Positions 12,201-27,965 of a DNA stretch of 64,000 nucleotides are shown in pieces. Where the stretch lies: contig NC_041719.1 of NCBI RefSeq assembly GCF_900700375.1, forward strand, positions 6,633,584 through 6,697,583, given 5' to 3'. Each line of letters begins with the position of its first letter. The stretch's first letter is position 1. Origin of the DNA: Denticeps clupeoides. Lineage: Eukaryota; Chordata; Actinopteri; Clupeiformes; Denticipitidae. Under the pieces are notes generated by a model, which was given only the letters and a program-made list of their open reading frames with translations, was not told the origin of the DNA and made no database searches. The translations under genes and the position numbers were made by a program.

Positions 12201-14336
12201 TCTGCATTGTAAGTTTCTAAATCACTGCTGTTATATTTCCCGTGGCCCTCGACATCAGACATTGACTCATCTCCTTCCTGTCCAACATATCATTTTGTCC
12301 TCTGACTTCTCGTTGTTAATGTAGGAGTAAACACAGGATTGGCTTACATGGCCCCCACAAAGAAATACAGTGGGCGGTATCACAACAAACAGACCATTTA
12401 TAGTCTACAATGCACTTTTGCTAATAATTGGCCTCAGTAAGTATGTAAGGGATAATCCTCGACAAGTTTCTTTTAATGTTCAATTCATAGGCAAAAAAAC
12501 ACATAGTTAACTATCTCAACTATGCTGTACAAGAGGGTGTGATATTGAGTGCAGTCTTACATTTACATTTATGGCTTTTCCAGAGTGACTTACATGAGTG
12601 TGACAATATCCACCATAGACATGCCTCATTTGGTTAACTTAGGGTACAATCTGTAAGTATCACTATCTTAATAACGCAGTGCCAAACCTTGTGGTGCTTT
12701 TTTATATATATATCTCCTAAAAAGGAAGGTTTTTAGCTTGTGTTTGAAGATCTTTAGTAACTCAGCTGTTCAAATGTCTAGTGGAAGTTCATTCAACCAA
12801 GACAGAGAAAAGGGCCTTGAGATAAGACTTGAGAGATAGTACCTTGGCACTGGTATGCGCCTGCCAGTTGCCCCTGCTGTACAGCATAACCTCAGGATTA
12901 TTATTTTCTATTTAGAATGTGGTATAATCATCACTCCGACATGAGATTCACATTATACCACATCTTACCCATTAATGTTTCTTTATGAAGAATTCAAACT
13001 TTCCTGAGATTATTAAATAGTTCAATCTCTAATACAGCCACGTCATTCAGGCAGCAGTGTGTCATGGAAAAATGTCACTTTAGACCAAGAATTGCTGAAT
13101 TTTACATTAATTCGTTCATGTATATGTATGAATGTATATGTTTTATAGTGTCTTGTTTGTTCAGCAGTTTTTTTTTGTTGCAGGTAGGAGAGAACGGAGC
13201 AGGGAAATCCACAGTATTGAAGTTACTGATGGGTGAACTTACACCAGTTAATGGCATTAGGCATGCTCATCGGCAAGTAAAAGTTTCATGTAATTATACG
13301 TATGTCTAAGGAAACTTATATTGTGGGTTCAATGTCTTTTAATGCTTTTTTCACCCCAATTAAATTCACAGAAATCTGAAGATTGGTTACTTCAGCCAGC
13401 ACCATGTGGACCAGTTGGATCTCAATGTGTGTTCAGTGGAACTTCTTTTTAAGAAATTCCCAGGTAAAGAATCTTATCTTTCACGTGTTGTCCCAGGCCT
13501 TTTTATTATTTCTGTCTTAAAGTGAAACGATAAATATACTTAATCTAATTGTGTATGCTGTTTGTGAGAGAATTTTCACCATAGTAGTGACACTGACATT
13601 AGGGATGGGGATATGTTTTTGTAAGAATTGTTTGACCACAACCTGCCCACTGGAGTCCTGTGGTCAGATACTGACCATTGAAAAGGTGGTCTGTGTACAT
13701 AATATAAAGAGGCCAGTGAGTGTATATGTTTAATGCTGGTTTTACAATGGATACCAATAACCTGAATCAAAATCTTAACATGTCTCTCAGGTCGGCTAGA
13801 GGAGGAGTACAGGCACCAGTTAGGAAGCTATGGGATAACTGGAGAACTGGCCACACGGCCTGTAGCAAGCCTTTCTGGAGGCCAGAAGAGTCGAGTTGCC
13901 TTTGCTCAAATGACGATGCCTTGGTATTTAATATTTCTCTTAAGTATTTCTCTTAGTATTAAAAATGTGTTTGTGAACCCCTCTTTGTATTTCTAAAAAT
14001 TGTCTATCACTGTCAGTCCTAACTTTTACATACTTGACGAACCCACAAATCATCTGGATATGGAAACCATAGAAGCTCTTGGAAAGGCTCTAAACAAATT
14101 TAAAGTAAGCTGTTCAGCTTAGACAAATTTGAAAAGCCTTAAATGCTGATTATATTTAAGTATCTTTCTCGTCTTAGGGTGGTGTGGTTCTGGTCTCCCA
14201 TGACGAGCGTCTGATTCGGATGGTGTGCAAGGAGCTGTGGGTGTGTGAAGGGGGGAAGGTGAAACGTGTGGATGGAGGCTTTGACGAATACAGGGACCTC
14301 CTGCATGAACAATTCCGCAAGGAGGGATACTTGTGA
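6208..14336 (+). CDS. abcf3: ABCF3, ATP-binding cassette subfamily F member 3
   Basis: ABCF3 is a cytosolic ABC ATPase with two nucleotide-binding domains and no membrane segments; family members act on translation or innate responses. Twenty-one exons join in frame to 711 codons: 6208-6280, 7208-7355, 7450-7526, 8616-8671, 8805-8902, 9024-9146, 9390-9656, 10052-10132, 10224-10283, 10368-10424, 10523-10545, 10640-10695, 10783-10983, 11743-11819, 11912-11956, 12040-12172, 13184-13272, 13372-13463, 13791-13923, 14017-14104, 14178-14336. The human protein is about the same length. NBD1 shows Walker [10 protein letters not shown], signature FSGGW and Walker B LLLDEPTN. NBD2 shows [14 protein letters not shown] and [11 protein letters not shown]. 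The start [16 protein letters not shown] matches the family N-terminus. Exon 11 is only 23 nt, and intron 17 uses a GC donor at 13273-13274. Confidence 0.95.
6817..7046 (-). repeat. tRNA-derived SINE, family A, near full length
   Basis: This lies in abcf3 intron 1. Read on the minus strand it begins with a tRNA-like head (GGCAGTAGTGGTGCCCTAGC), has a B-box-like GGTTCGAATCCCGATCC and ends in a TGACAATCACTTTCACTT tail. The body contains the GAGCAAAACACCGTCC and CGGGCGCCGGTCATGGC blocks shared by all family A copies. Confidence 0.8.
7648..7990 (-). mobile_element. LINE 3' tail (Rex-type) split by a SINE
   Basis: Sequence at 7648-7669 (GAGCTTTATTGTCAT) and 7787-7990 (TTAGACAGTACATTGTGAAA, then GTAAAGTGTAAACATGGGACA) matches the minus-strand LINE tail at 50116-50400, where it is continuous. 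Here it is interrupted by a family B SINE, so the LINE fragment is older. It sits in abcf3 intron 3. No reverse transcriptase sequence remains in this copy. Confidence 0.65.
7670..7786 (-). repeat. Family B SINE, 3' part, inserted in a LINE tail
   Basis: The reverse-complement tail (ACATTTACATTTATGGCATT, then CAGACGCCCTTATCCAGAGC) is followed by the GGACAGTCCCCCTG body. The tRNA head is missing. The flanks share TGTCAT, a plausible short target-site duplication splitting the LINE tail. Confidence 0.7.
8010..8090 (+). repeat. Family A SINE, internal fragment
   Basis: The CCTCTCATGGCTGCCCACTG block followed by TTAATTGCAGAGGGCACAT matches the middle of family A SINEs. Both ends are missing or decayed. 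Confidence 0.55.
11089..11690. mobile_element. Non-autonomous DNA transposon flanked by TTAA, copy 1
   Basis: This lies in abcf3 intron 13. The element begins TTAAAGGTCCCC and ends GGGGTACCTTTAA, so the termini are inverted repeats with TTAA at both edges. TTAA target duplications are known for piggyBac and Kolobok superfamilies; the AGG-type ends fit Kolobok better, but this is inference. A second copy lies reversed at 30359-30983. No transposase frame was recognised. Confidence 0.7.
12555..12900. repeat. Degraded repeat with family B SINE tail
   Basis: A reverse family B-like tail (TTACATTTACATTTATGGC, then CCAGAGTGACTTACA) is followed by AT-rich sequence and a block (TAGTGGAAGTTCATTC, then AGGGCCTTGAGA) that resembles common fish dispersed repeats. 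It lies in abcf3 intron 16. Boundaries are approximate. Confidence 0.4.
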
Positions 14337-14783
14337 ATTGGGACATCAGCAGCAGTCAAATACGAACCAACAACATGCCAACGAAACCTGACGTTACATC
14401 ACCCATGCTCTGACCAGTCAGTCAACCACGATAAACCTCCCTTACCACCAGTTTTTCACCAAGCCGAAGCCCACAGAGTTGCCAAAGAGGCTGACCCTCT
14501 TTTTGGTCACTTTTCGGCTACATTCGACTCCTTCCCAGTGTGGCCACTCTTTATCTCCAGCCTCAAAATGCTCGCAGCAACTGCTTGCAGCGTGTCTAAG
14601 AGACCAATGGCTTCTTTCAATCCGTTGGGTGTTAAGACTTTGAGAGGAGCTGTGTAAGTGGCCATGACCTAAAGCAAAAACAAGTCACTAACTTTCTCCT
14701 GTACCTGTGGGCAATCACAGTGAAGTATATAAATGTGTGTATATTTATATATATATATATGATTATTAATAATTGTTGATCAA

Positions 14784-14789
14784 AATAAA
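14784..14789 (+). terminator. abcf3 polyadenylation signal
   Basis: A canonical AATAAA lies about 450 bases after the abcf3 stop codon, with no other coding sequence between. The following 400 bases show no feature. Confidence 0.6.
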
Positions 14790-15199
14790 TCATCTCTCAT
14801 GTTTCGATGATGCATCTAATTTATAAATAGTCATTTTGAAAGGATCATAACACCATAATAAAACTTGCCATCAATCAGATTTCATCTGCTGTGGTTATTT
14901 CCCTGGGAATTAATTGCTATATTTACGAGAGACGCATTCTACCTTTACGATGCAGCACTAATAGATTTGAAGTAAATGCACTTTAGTCGCTTTGTCTTAT
15001 TCGGTTAACTGCGTTAAAGAACGAGTAACAACGCGAACACCCGGATCGACAAAAAAAAAGCCCGCACACACTTGACATCAACGACGGCCTTGTGACATTT
15101 ATTGGCGCTTCGAGGGAAGGTACAGACAATGCTGGAAAAGCCATAAAATAACAAACCTACGAGCGTTCGGTAAAAAAACATCCACTCCCACAACGCAAC

Positions 15200-19493
<4,294 letters not shown>

Positions 19494-20159
19494 CGAACCG
19501 CCCACCCCTCTATACCGGACTTTCAACACTAGCACGCAAGGGACCTTTAATTTTTTATCACGAAGCGTACAATCCAAAAACGCAGAAACACTCGGAAGTT
19601 CACCTTCAAGTATCTCAACACTCCCTCAGTCATCTACACTCGTGGATCAGGAGCAGAAGCAGGATGGCACTTTGTCTGATTTACAGAATTTTGCATACAT
19701 GCAATCTTAACTACTCAGGAATGTGGAAGTGAGAGAGAGAGACGGGGAAACTGGTGCAGTGATTGGGGAAGAAAGGAATGGAAAAGGAACCAGTAATATG
19801 CGTGTGATTTATAGACTGGTGAGACTTCCTGTGGCTCACTCCTTACTCGTAATGATCATGTGACCTACTGTCCCCCTCTCCTTCACCTCCCCAAGGGCTA
19901 TGTTTCCTCCTACCTTGAACTTGTCTATTTCCAAACATACCATGTAATGAAACAACTTTAAATTATTATAATTTTTTTTTTTTTTAAATGTGATGTTTTT
20001 TGTGGTCACAAATTTTGAACTGTTCCAGCTGGCTGATAACTGGAGAGGAAGATATGCAAGACATCTGATAGTGTGTGAAACTATAGCGATATTGTAAATA
20101 GTTTTTTTTTCTTTCTTTTTTCTAGATATAACTATATATATATATATTGGTCTTTCAGT

Positions 20160-20165
20160 AATAAA
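20160..20165 (+). terminator. PHF13-like polyadenylation signal
   Basis: AATAAA lies about 670 bases after the stop codon, ahead of the convergent nuclease gene. It is the clearest signal in this 3' region. Confidence 0.55.
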
Positions 20166-20512
20166 GGCAAAATTATTCAACTGTGTCTGGCGATTCATTT
20201 CTTTGAAATATTAGAAATATTAATCATTTAAATGTTTTATTTAACAGGTAGTTTGAGAAATTATCCATTTCTGGTCTTTCAAGGCATGATGTGAAACTGA
20301 CATTGTTATAAAAAAAATTGCATTTTAACTGCCAAGGATATATTGAAAGTAACATTTAGAAAAAAATTTTTTTTTTTTGCGCACCTCCTATACAGCTAGC
20401 TTACCCAGTTAATAAGCTAAAGTTCGCAAACATGTTTCATGTCAGGCCTTTGTGGCCTGGATCTATTTTTTTTTTTTTTTCTTCCAGAAAACCAGTCCAT
20501 GGGGAACCCTTT

Positions 20513-21472
20513 TTACTCCTCTGGTTGTGCCACTGTAACCTTTATCCCTTTCTCTTGCAGGTGTGGCATGACCGCCTTCATGTAGAACTTCTCCAGCTTT
20601 TCCAGTGTTTGCTTCCAGAACTCTGGGTCATAGGTCACAGGGACAATGGCAGTCTCATGCTGTGTGAACACTACCAGGTCAGCCTTGCGTATGCCTGTGA
20701 CGGCCATCTGGCACTGCACCTGTGTGTAGTAGCTGTGCTTGGTTTTCAGACGGTACTCCTTGCCATTGTTGCACAGCTCCAGACAGAAGGTGCGGTCTTG
20801 GCAGCAGGCCTGTCGCACAGTGTTGTCCCTGTGCTTGTATGGACACTTGACCTCTAAGCAAAGCAACTGTTCACCGGTCTGTCTGTCCTCCACAATACCG
20901 TCGGGGCTTGCTGCCAGCCAACTGCGGCGTGGGTCGATGAAGAGGCCGCATTCCTGCACCCGTACAGCCCGGCCCAGGGCCTTGCTCTTCAACTCCTCAT
21001 AGCGCTGGACCACCAACGCCTCATTCTCTATGCCCCAGGTCATGGCCCGTGTTTTGACGTTTGGACCTTCGCCAACAATTCCTGCTATATAGGAGGCAGG
21101 CGGGGTCTGACTTTTGCCATTTGCAAATCGGCTGTGAGCAACACGATGCGCAGCGGAGGCTGTGATGCGATTCCGACGCCAGGAAAACCAGTCTGGGTTC
21201 TCCCTTTGGCCACGGGTCTGGACCTCCACCGTCTTGACCATGTCGTCATCCATCTTCAGACTAGCGTCTTTCCCTTTCCTCCCCTTGGCAGAAGTGGTAG
21301 AAGGCGGTTCGCCATTTGTGACGGTTTTTCGGCTGTGGTTTTTTCTAGTGACCACCTCTCCTCTGGCTCCTTCAGGAGAGGTCTGAGGACTGGTTTGTGC
21401 CTTGGTTTTTACCGTTGCTGGCTGGGTCCTATAGGACGAAGGCTTTGTTTCAGAGGTTTTAGCAGATGCCAT
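20513..21472 (-). CDS. YqaJ-like (lambda exonuclease family) nuclease, single exon
   Basis: The 319-residue protein starts at the ATG at 21472; upstream in-frame sequence lacks another ATG. Residues 1-90 are Ser/Thr/Lys-rich and probably disordered. The remainder resembles the YqaJ/alkaline-exonuclease branch of PD-(D/E)XK nucleases, metal-dependent enzymes that resect DNA ends. Visible motifs in order are WRRNRITAS near 97-106, GIENE at 147-151, SPDGIV at 189-194, LEVKCPYK at 206-213 and YTQVQCQM near 249-256. These correspond to the Arg/Ser, Glu, Asp, Glu-x-Lys and Gln positions of lambda exonuclease, so catalysis looks possible. There is no internal stop. A pyrimidine-rich tract and AG at 21515-21513 could be a 3' splice site for a non-coding first exon. 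It converges with the PHF13-like gene. Whether it is a host gene or a piece of mobile DNA is not settled. Confidence 0.75.
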   Translation of the reverse strand: MASAKTSETKPSSYRTQPATVKTKAQTSPQTSPEGARGEVVTRKNHSRKTVTNGEPPSTTSAKGRKGKDASLKMDDDMVKTVEVQTRGQRENPDWFSWRRNRITASAAHRVAHSRFANGKSQTPPASYIAGIVGEGPNVKTRAMTWGIENEALVVQRYEELKSKALGRAVRVQECGLFIDPRRSWLAASPDGIVEDRQTGEQLLCLEVKCPYKHRDNTVRQACCQDRTFCLELCNNGKEYRLKTKHSYYTQVQCQMAVTGIRKADLVVFTQHETAIVPVTYDPEFWKQTLEKLEKFYMKAVMPHLQEKGIKVTVAQPEE

Positions 21473-21589
21473 TCGTACCTTGGTATCACAGAGCAAAGAC
21501 TTTCCTCAAGATCTGTAATTGCACAAAGAAAAGTTATGAAAAAGTTAATACAAGTACAAGATTCGTATAAAAAAAGGCTTGTATTTACA

Positions 21590-22399
21590 TACAGTATCTC
21601 ACAAAGGTTTGTACATGCCTCATTTTTGTAAATAATTGTATTGGGACAACACTGAAGATGTAAAACTTGAGTCTCCTCAAAATAACCAAACAGAGCCATT
21701 AATGTCTAAACCACTGGCAACAAAAGTGAGCATTTCCCCAAGTGACGTCCCCGTGTCAAGTAAATCGTTAGTGTTACAAGGTCTCGGGTGTGTTAAACCT
21801 GATGATCTCTCGTACCGAAGCATGGCACCTCATGGCCAAGACCTTTCTGAGGATCTAGAAAAATAACTGTTGCCCTACATAACGATGGCCTGGTCTATAA
21901 GAAGATTGCCAACACCCTGAAACCGAGCTGCGGCATGGTGGCCAGACAGCAATTTAACAGGACAGGTTCCACTCAGAACAGGCCCTGCCATGGTCAACCA
22001 AAGAAGATGAGAGCACGTGCTTAGCATCATATCCAGAGGTTGTCGTTTGAAAATAGAGGTATGAGTGGTGCCAGCATTGCTGCAGAGGTTGAAGGGGTCG
22101 GAGGTCAGCGTTCAGACCACACATTGCATCAAAGCGGTCTGCATGGCTGTTGTCCCTGAAGGAAGCATCTTCTAAAGATGATGCACAAGAAAGCCTGTAA
22201 ACAGTTTGTAACTGGAACCATGTCCTGTAGTTTGGATGGAGACCAAGAAAATTTGGTTCAGATGGTGGCCGCACAAAATAATATATACTCACTTTTGTGT
22301 CCAAATGAACACTGTATCAAAGTGTCATGTCTTCAGTGCTGTCCCAAGAAAGATAGAATCGAATATTTACAAAAATGTGAGAGGTTGTGAGATACTGTA
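21590..22399 (+). mobile_element. Tc1-like DNA transposon, internally deleted
   Basis: The ends are TACAGTATCTCACAA and its complement TTGTGAGATACTGTA, with TA at each edge. Inside, the left end is followed by the start of a Tc1 transposase region around 21820-22200 (GAAGATTGCCAACACCCTGA, then GGTTCCACTCAGAACAGGCC), which joins directly to the right-end region. The element is about 810 bases against roughly 1.6 kb for complete relatives, and the reading frame carries several stops, so it cannot make transposase. It lies about 120 bases upstream of the YqaJ-like start codon. Confidence 0.85.
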
Positions 22400-22769
22400 G
22401 AACATTCTCTGCCAAAACAGTTGTTGTGGGTGGTGGGGCAAGAATCTGTTCTGCAGAACTGATAGGCTGTCCTCCAAGTCGATGACAGGGAGGACACTTT
22501 GACCCACTTCAGGTTTTACCAACTACTTACTGCTTGGCTAAACTCTTTAATTGTTCTTGTGTCTTGACTGGACTTTTGATTATTTAACATTAGTAACATG
22601 TGCAGGACTGAATAGAGACTGAAGTGAAATCAATGTTCAATTTCTTTTGAAATGGTAGTTTAAAAAATCCTGCCTGAGCTTGAGGTGTGTCCTCTCAGAC
22701 CTGTAATAGCTGGCCATCCCAAAAACCGATGTGCAAGACATGAAAATGTGCATTATTAAGACCTTCGAA

Positions 22770-22838
22770 CAAGCAAGCGTCTGTTTTACTGCCAAGCAAG
22801 CGTCTGTTTTACTGCCAAGCAAGCGTCTGTTTTACTAC
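22770..22838. repeat. 23-base tandem repeat, three units
   Basis: Three consecutive units of CAAGCAAGCGTCTGTTTTAC plus a GC/AC ending are near identical; only the last unit differs by one base at its end. Confidence 0.85.
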
Positions 22839-23603
22839 ACATTTCACTACCAATCCTTCCTTTCGCTGTCTTTTCTCTTTCTGAGGGCTTTAATCCATTT
22901 AGTTGCCACAGTTCTTACAGTCAATCACCAGTCCAATCAGAGTTGGACTCTGAGTTGTCCCCCTATTCAAATAAGGGATATCCACAATCCTTGTGACCTT
23001 CTATGACTGGTCGTACAATGATGTGAGCACTGGTGTTGTAACTCGTAAAAATATGTGTAACCTCGTCGGGTTATTCAGTATTTAAGCAGTTTTCACAGAT
23101 TAGTTAACTTGTACCAGGTTTTGAACAAGGTACCCTATCTTCACCCTGGTGCCTCTGGAGAACATAATGCACCACACCAGATTCAAATCTGAGAGAGCAC
23201 TTTCATGTGAACCAGGATCTGATCCACACTGCGCTCGCCAAATATGTAAACCAAGAGCCTGCCAGACTTCAGTCCGTATTCTGCAGCGGCTGATAATGCC
23301 TCATTATGCCCACACCCTCCGAGAGCACTTGTGTCGTCTCGTCGCGGCTTAAAACCTGGCCCCACATGGCCCACGCCTCACCCCATGGATCCAGGCAGCC
23401 GGGATGCATGCGAGGCACCATGTGTGCGCCGCTATAAATAACTCTGCACGTTCGGGGGGGTGGCGCGCCACCACAGTGGCGGAGGCTTAGTGGTCTGAGT
23501 CATGGACGTTCAATTCAGTCAGCTGCTGCTCCGGCACGGCCTACAGGCGGGCTTTCACGCATACACTCCATTACGGACATCTTGGTTCGTCTCCCTTCCT
23601 TTT

Positions 23604-23816
23604 AAAGAAAGTGAACTAATGTGAACATATAGTGCACACAGTGAAATTTTTCCTCTGCATTTAACCCATCACCCTGAGTGAGCATGACAGGCGCCCGGGG
23701 AGCAGTGCGTGGGGAAGGGGCTTTGCTCAGTGACACCTCAGTGGCACCATGACGGATTGGGATTCGAACCGGCAACCTTCTGATTACAGGGCTGTTTCCT
23801 TAACCACTATGCCAAA
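23604..23816 (-). repeat. Family A SINE, reverse orientation
   Basis: It contains the reverse-complement tail (AAAGTGAACTAATG), CTGCATTTAACCCATCACCC, GCGCCCGGGGAGCAGTG and GATTCGAACCGGCAACC blocks of family A. It faces the plus copy at 23890-24109 only 73 bases away. Confidence 0.8.
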
Positions 23817-23889
23817 GGTGACATGATGCACAAGCTCACTATTTACTTAATTTAAAAATGCAGTATTATTACTTTCACTCTTAATTTTA

Positions 23890-24109
23890 GGGGCAGCGGT
23901 GGCCTAGCGGTTAAAGAAGCAGCCCCGTAATCAGAAGGTTGCCGGTTCGGATCACTGAGCAAAGCACCTACCCCACACTGCTCATGGGTCATCGCCTGTC
24001 ATGGCTGCCCACTGCTCACTCAGGGTGATGGGTTAAATGCAGAGGACAAATTTCACTGTGTGCACCGTGTGCTGTGCATCACAAGTGACAAATCACTTCA
24101 CTTTACTTT
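23890..24109 (+). repeat. Family A SINE, forward orientation
   Basis: It begins GGGGCAGCGGTGGCCTAGCG, has an A-box-like TGGCCTAGCGG and B-box-like GGTTCGGATC, and ends in ACAAATCACTTCACTTTAC. It is one of the more complete plus-strand copies in the window. Confidence 0.8.
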
Positions 24110-24429
24110 GTAAGCAATAGCGCCAACCCGTGTCTAAAACCGGTAGGAATATCAGAAACAACAAATAGGCGTAGTCACACACGATACTCTACTTTAAAGT
24201 TCCTTTTAAAATAAAATATTTCAAACGTTGGGCGTTGCACTACGGAAGCCTTATATTGACTTTAATCTCGTTGTAGATAATCCTTCCAAAGATCGTAACA
24301 AACTCGCTTCCAGCACTAAAACTGCTCCCGGAAACCAGTATATATATTTTTTCTTTTCTAAGAAAGATAAAACGAGGCGAGAGAAAGTGAAAACACGAGA
24401 ACGGCGTTACCTGCTGCAGCGCGCTGTCG

Positions 24430-24900
24430 TACACGAGTGGCGTGTTAGAGCGAAAGTGGGGCTTTTATTGAGCGCAGAAGTGACTCGTGGCCACGTGACG
24501 TGTCCTCTACACGCCCCGGCCGGGCCCTCGACACGAAACCAAACAACCGATAAACAGAGTCGCCGTTATAGCGACGTGACGTAACGACGTCAGCTACGTC
24601 ACGACGTCGCTGCAGACCCCGCCCCCCTCCGCCCCAAATCGTCGCGGCTGATGAGCAACACAATTGGACGCGAGTGGAAGCGTCGCTAAATAGAATTAAA
24701 CGTTTTCCTGACCGTCGCGATGACTCGCCCGCGTCACGCAGACCGGAGTCGCCCCAGGCCTGCCGCGTGACCGCTCCCACGGAACACCCCGCTCGTCGCT
24801 CTGACGTAAGAATCTCGTGCTTTTCGCGTTTCAACATCCTTTGTGTTGAATCCCCACGCACGGTGGCTTTGTTATAAACGTTGTAGCCACGAATGATTTA
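24430..24900 (+). promoter_or_regulatory. CpG-rich promoter region of the DUSP14-like gene
   Basis: CpG-dense sequence with several CACGTG-, CGTGAC- and TGACGTCA-like motifs (for example GACGTCAGCTACGTCACGAC at 24588-24607) precedes the phosphatase gene. The repeated TGACGT/ACGTCA cores resemble CRE/ATF sites; binding is inference. Confidence 0.5.
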
Positions 24901-25043
24901 CGATGGAAACGTTACCTGGAGGAAGCGGAGTGCTACGTAGCCTTATTTAAATGTACATTATCAATATTTCCCACTGAATGCAGCATGTGGTGTTTTATCA
25001 AAAGATTTGTCCTACGTTGCGTTCCTTCCGCAGAACAGGCCGC

Positions 25044-25559
25044 ATGGCGATTTCTCAGATCACCCCCACACTGTACCTCAGCGGCGTGGACGCCGCTCAC
25101 ACCCCCGCCGCCATCAGAAGCCGACGCATCACTCTAATTGTGAACGCCACCGTGGAACACGAGTGTCCGGAGTACAGCGGCGTGGAGTGCCTGTGGGTGC
25201 CCGTCACGGACCAACCGCACGCCCAGATCGGGCAGCACTTCGAGGAGGTGGCGGACCGCATCAGCGCCAACCGGACCGGCAGCACCCTGGTCCACTGCTC
25301 GGCCGGCCGGAGCCGTTCGCCGGCGCTGGTGATGGCGTACCTCATGAAGTTCCACGGGGTGAGTCTCCTGGACGCGCACAGCTGGGTGCTCGGAGTCAGG
25401 CCGTTCGTGCGGCCCAACGCGGGCTTCTGGCGCCAGCTGCTCGAGTACGAGAGGAAGCTCTACGGGAAGAACACGGTCAGGATGGTGGCCACCTCAGCTG
25501 GTGTGCTGCCGGAGGCCATAGACTCGCCGGGAGGTGCTGGATATTGCCTGAACGTGTGA
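25044..25559 (+). CDS. Atypical dual-specificity phosphatase, DUSP14-like
   Basis: The 171-residue protein is a small cysteine phosphatase of the DUSP14/18/21 group, which removes phosphate from Tyr and Ser/Thr on signalling proteins. It begins MAISQITPTLYL. The general acid Asp lies in VTDQPHA (D56), and the P-loop is HCSAGRSRS with C85 and R91. The block YLMKFHGVSLLDAHSWV and the end RPNAGFWRQLLEYERKLYGK are most like DUSP14. The coding region is one exon, as in that subgroup. The ATG at 25044 was chosen over an in-frame one at 24978 because an AG acceptor after a pyrimidine-rich tract (25032) separates them and the family N-terminus starts here. DUSP14, DUSP18 and DUSP21 are close paralogues, so no symbol is given. 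Confidence 0.88.
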   Translation: MAISQITPTLYLSGVDAAHTPAAIRSRRITLIVNATVEHECPEYSGVECLWVPVTDQPHAQIGQHFEEVADRISANRTGSTLVHCSAGRSRSPALVMAYLMKFHGVSLLDAHSWVLGVRPFVRPNAGFWRQLLEYERKLYGKNTVRMVATSAGVLPEAIDSPGGAGYCLNV

Positions 25560-25650
25560 CTTCGCGCAACAAGCCGACAGAGGGACACTGCTGACATTAA
25601 CACAAACTTTTATTTTTGCCTGCACTTTATCAGTGATGCCCTGTTGTAAA

Positions 25651-25656
25651 AATAAA
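25651..25656 (+). terminator. DUSP14-like polyadenylation signal
   Basis: AATAAA lies 92 bases after the stop codon. A reverse-strand AATAAA at 25609-25614 could serve polr2d, so the two transcripts may overlap at their tails. Confidence 0.6.
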
Positions 25657-25864
25657 ATGAGTTAAAAATACATATCGAGCCAAACACATCTATATATATA
25701 TATATATATAAAGAAATTCTGTCCTTGTGTCCTTCACTGCTTATAAACATTTGGCCTTCAAGTGGGAAGAAATAGTCCATCAGGAAGAGACGCCATCTTC
25801 TCTTTTCGCGTAGGGCCGTAAAGTTCAGCTGGATTCGGATCTAGATGCCGTACACAAACAGTCC

Positions 25865-27433
<1,569 letters not shown>

Positions 27434-27965
27434 TGCGTGCTTCGTACAGAACGAGAGACGCGCTGCTACTTTCCGAAAGCACAGAGGAAACGATTAAAAA
27501 AAAAAAAAAAAACGTGTGTGGGGGGGATTTTGAACCTAGCACGCACCGCGCAAGACGTACTACCAGACAAAAGCGCCTTCCGTACAACGTCTGAACAAGG
27601 CCTCTGGTGATTGGCTACAGGGTTAAAATTCCGCACATGTGATTGGATGGTTGTAGACGGGTCTAAATACCATTCATACAGTAACTAAAGCCGTTATGCT
27701 GGGCACAGCTCAGCTTCTAAAAACCTTATAAACAAAATCTCATAAAAAGTAATGTTTCCATCGAGTGGTTACACGCCATTGTTTTTTTTTTTTCGAACGT
27801 TGCCGAAGCCACCCGAAAGTACACTGACACATAAAAAGCCCTTGCCATATATATCGCCAAAATAAGATCTAGTTTTTATGAACCTCATATCTCCGCACAG
27901 TTGTACCGACCATCTAAACAACGAACGCATTGCGCATTGCGCGATGAAATATAAAAGGCATGTCC

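Larger units (their letters stand above)
22400..24430. other. Repeat-rich intergenic spacer
   Basis: No gene is recognised. The span holds a 23-base tandem repeat at 22770-22838 and two inverted family A SINEs at 23604-23816 and 23890-24109. A moderately GC-rich patch at 23380-23560 has no identified function. Confidence 0.5.

Noticed and set aside
20513-21472. Bacterial or phage contamination as the source of the nuclease gene
   Set aside because: It is embedded in continuous fish-type sequence with a Tc1 relic upstream. The motif family also exists in animals. Contamination within an assembled contig is unlikely but cannot be excluded without reads.
20432-21631. Plus-strand open frames of 141 and 165 codons
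   Set aside because: They are shadows of the minus-strand nuclease gene and have no recognisable domain.
23890-23960. tRNA-like sequences with good B-boxes in family A and B repeats
   Set aside because: They lack a foldable acceptor stem and recur many times with SINE bodies, so they are SINE heads and not tRNA genes.
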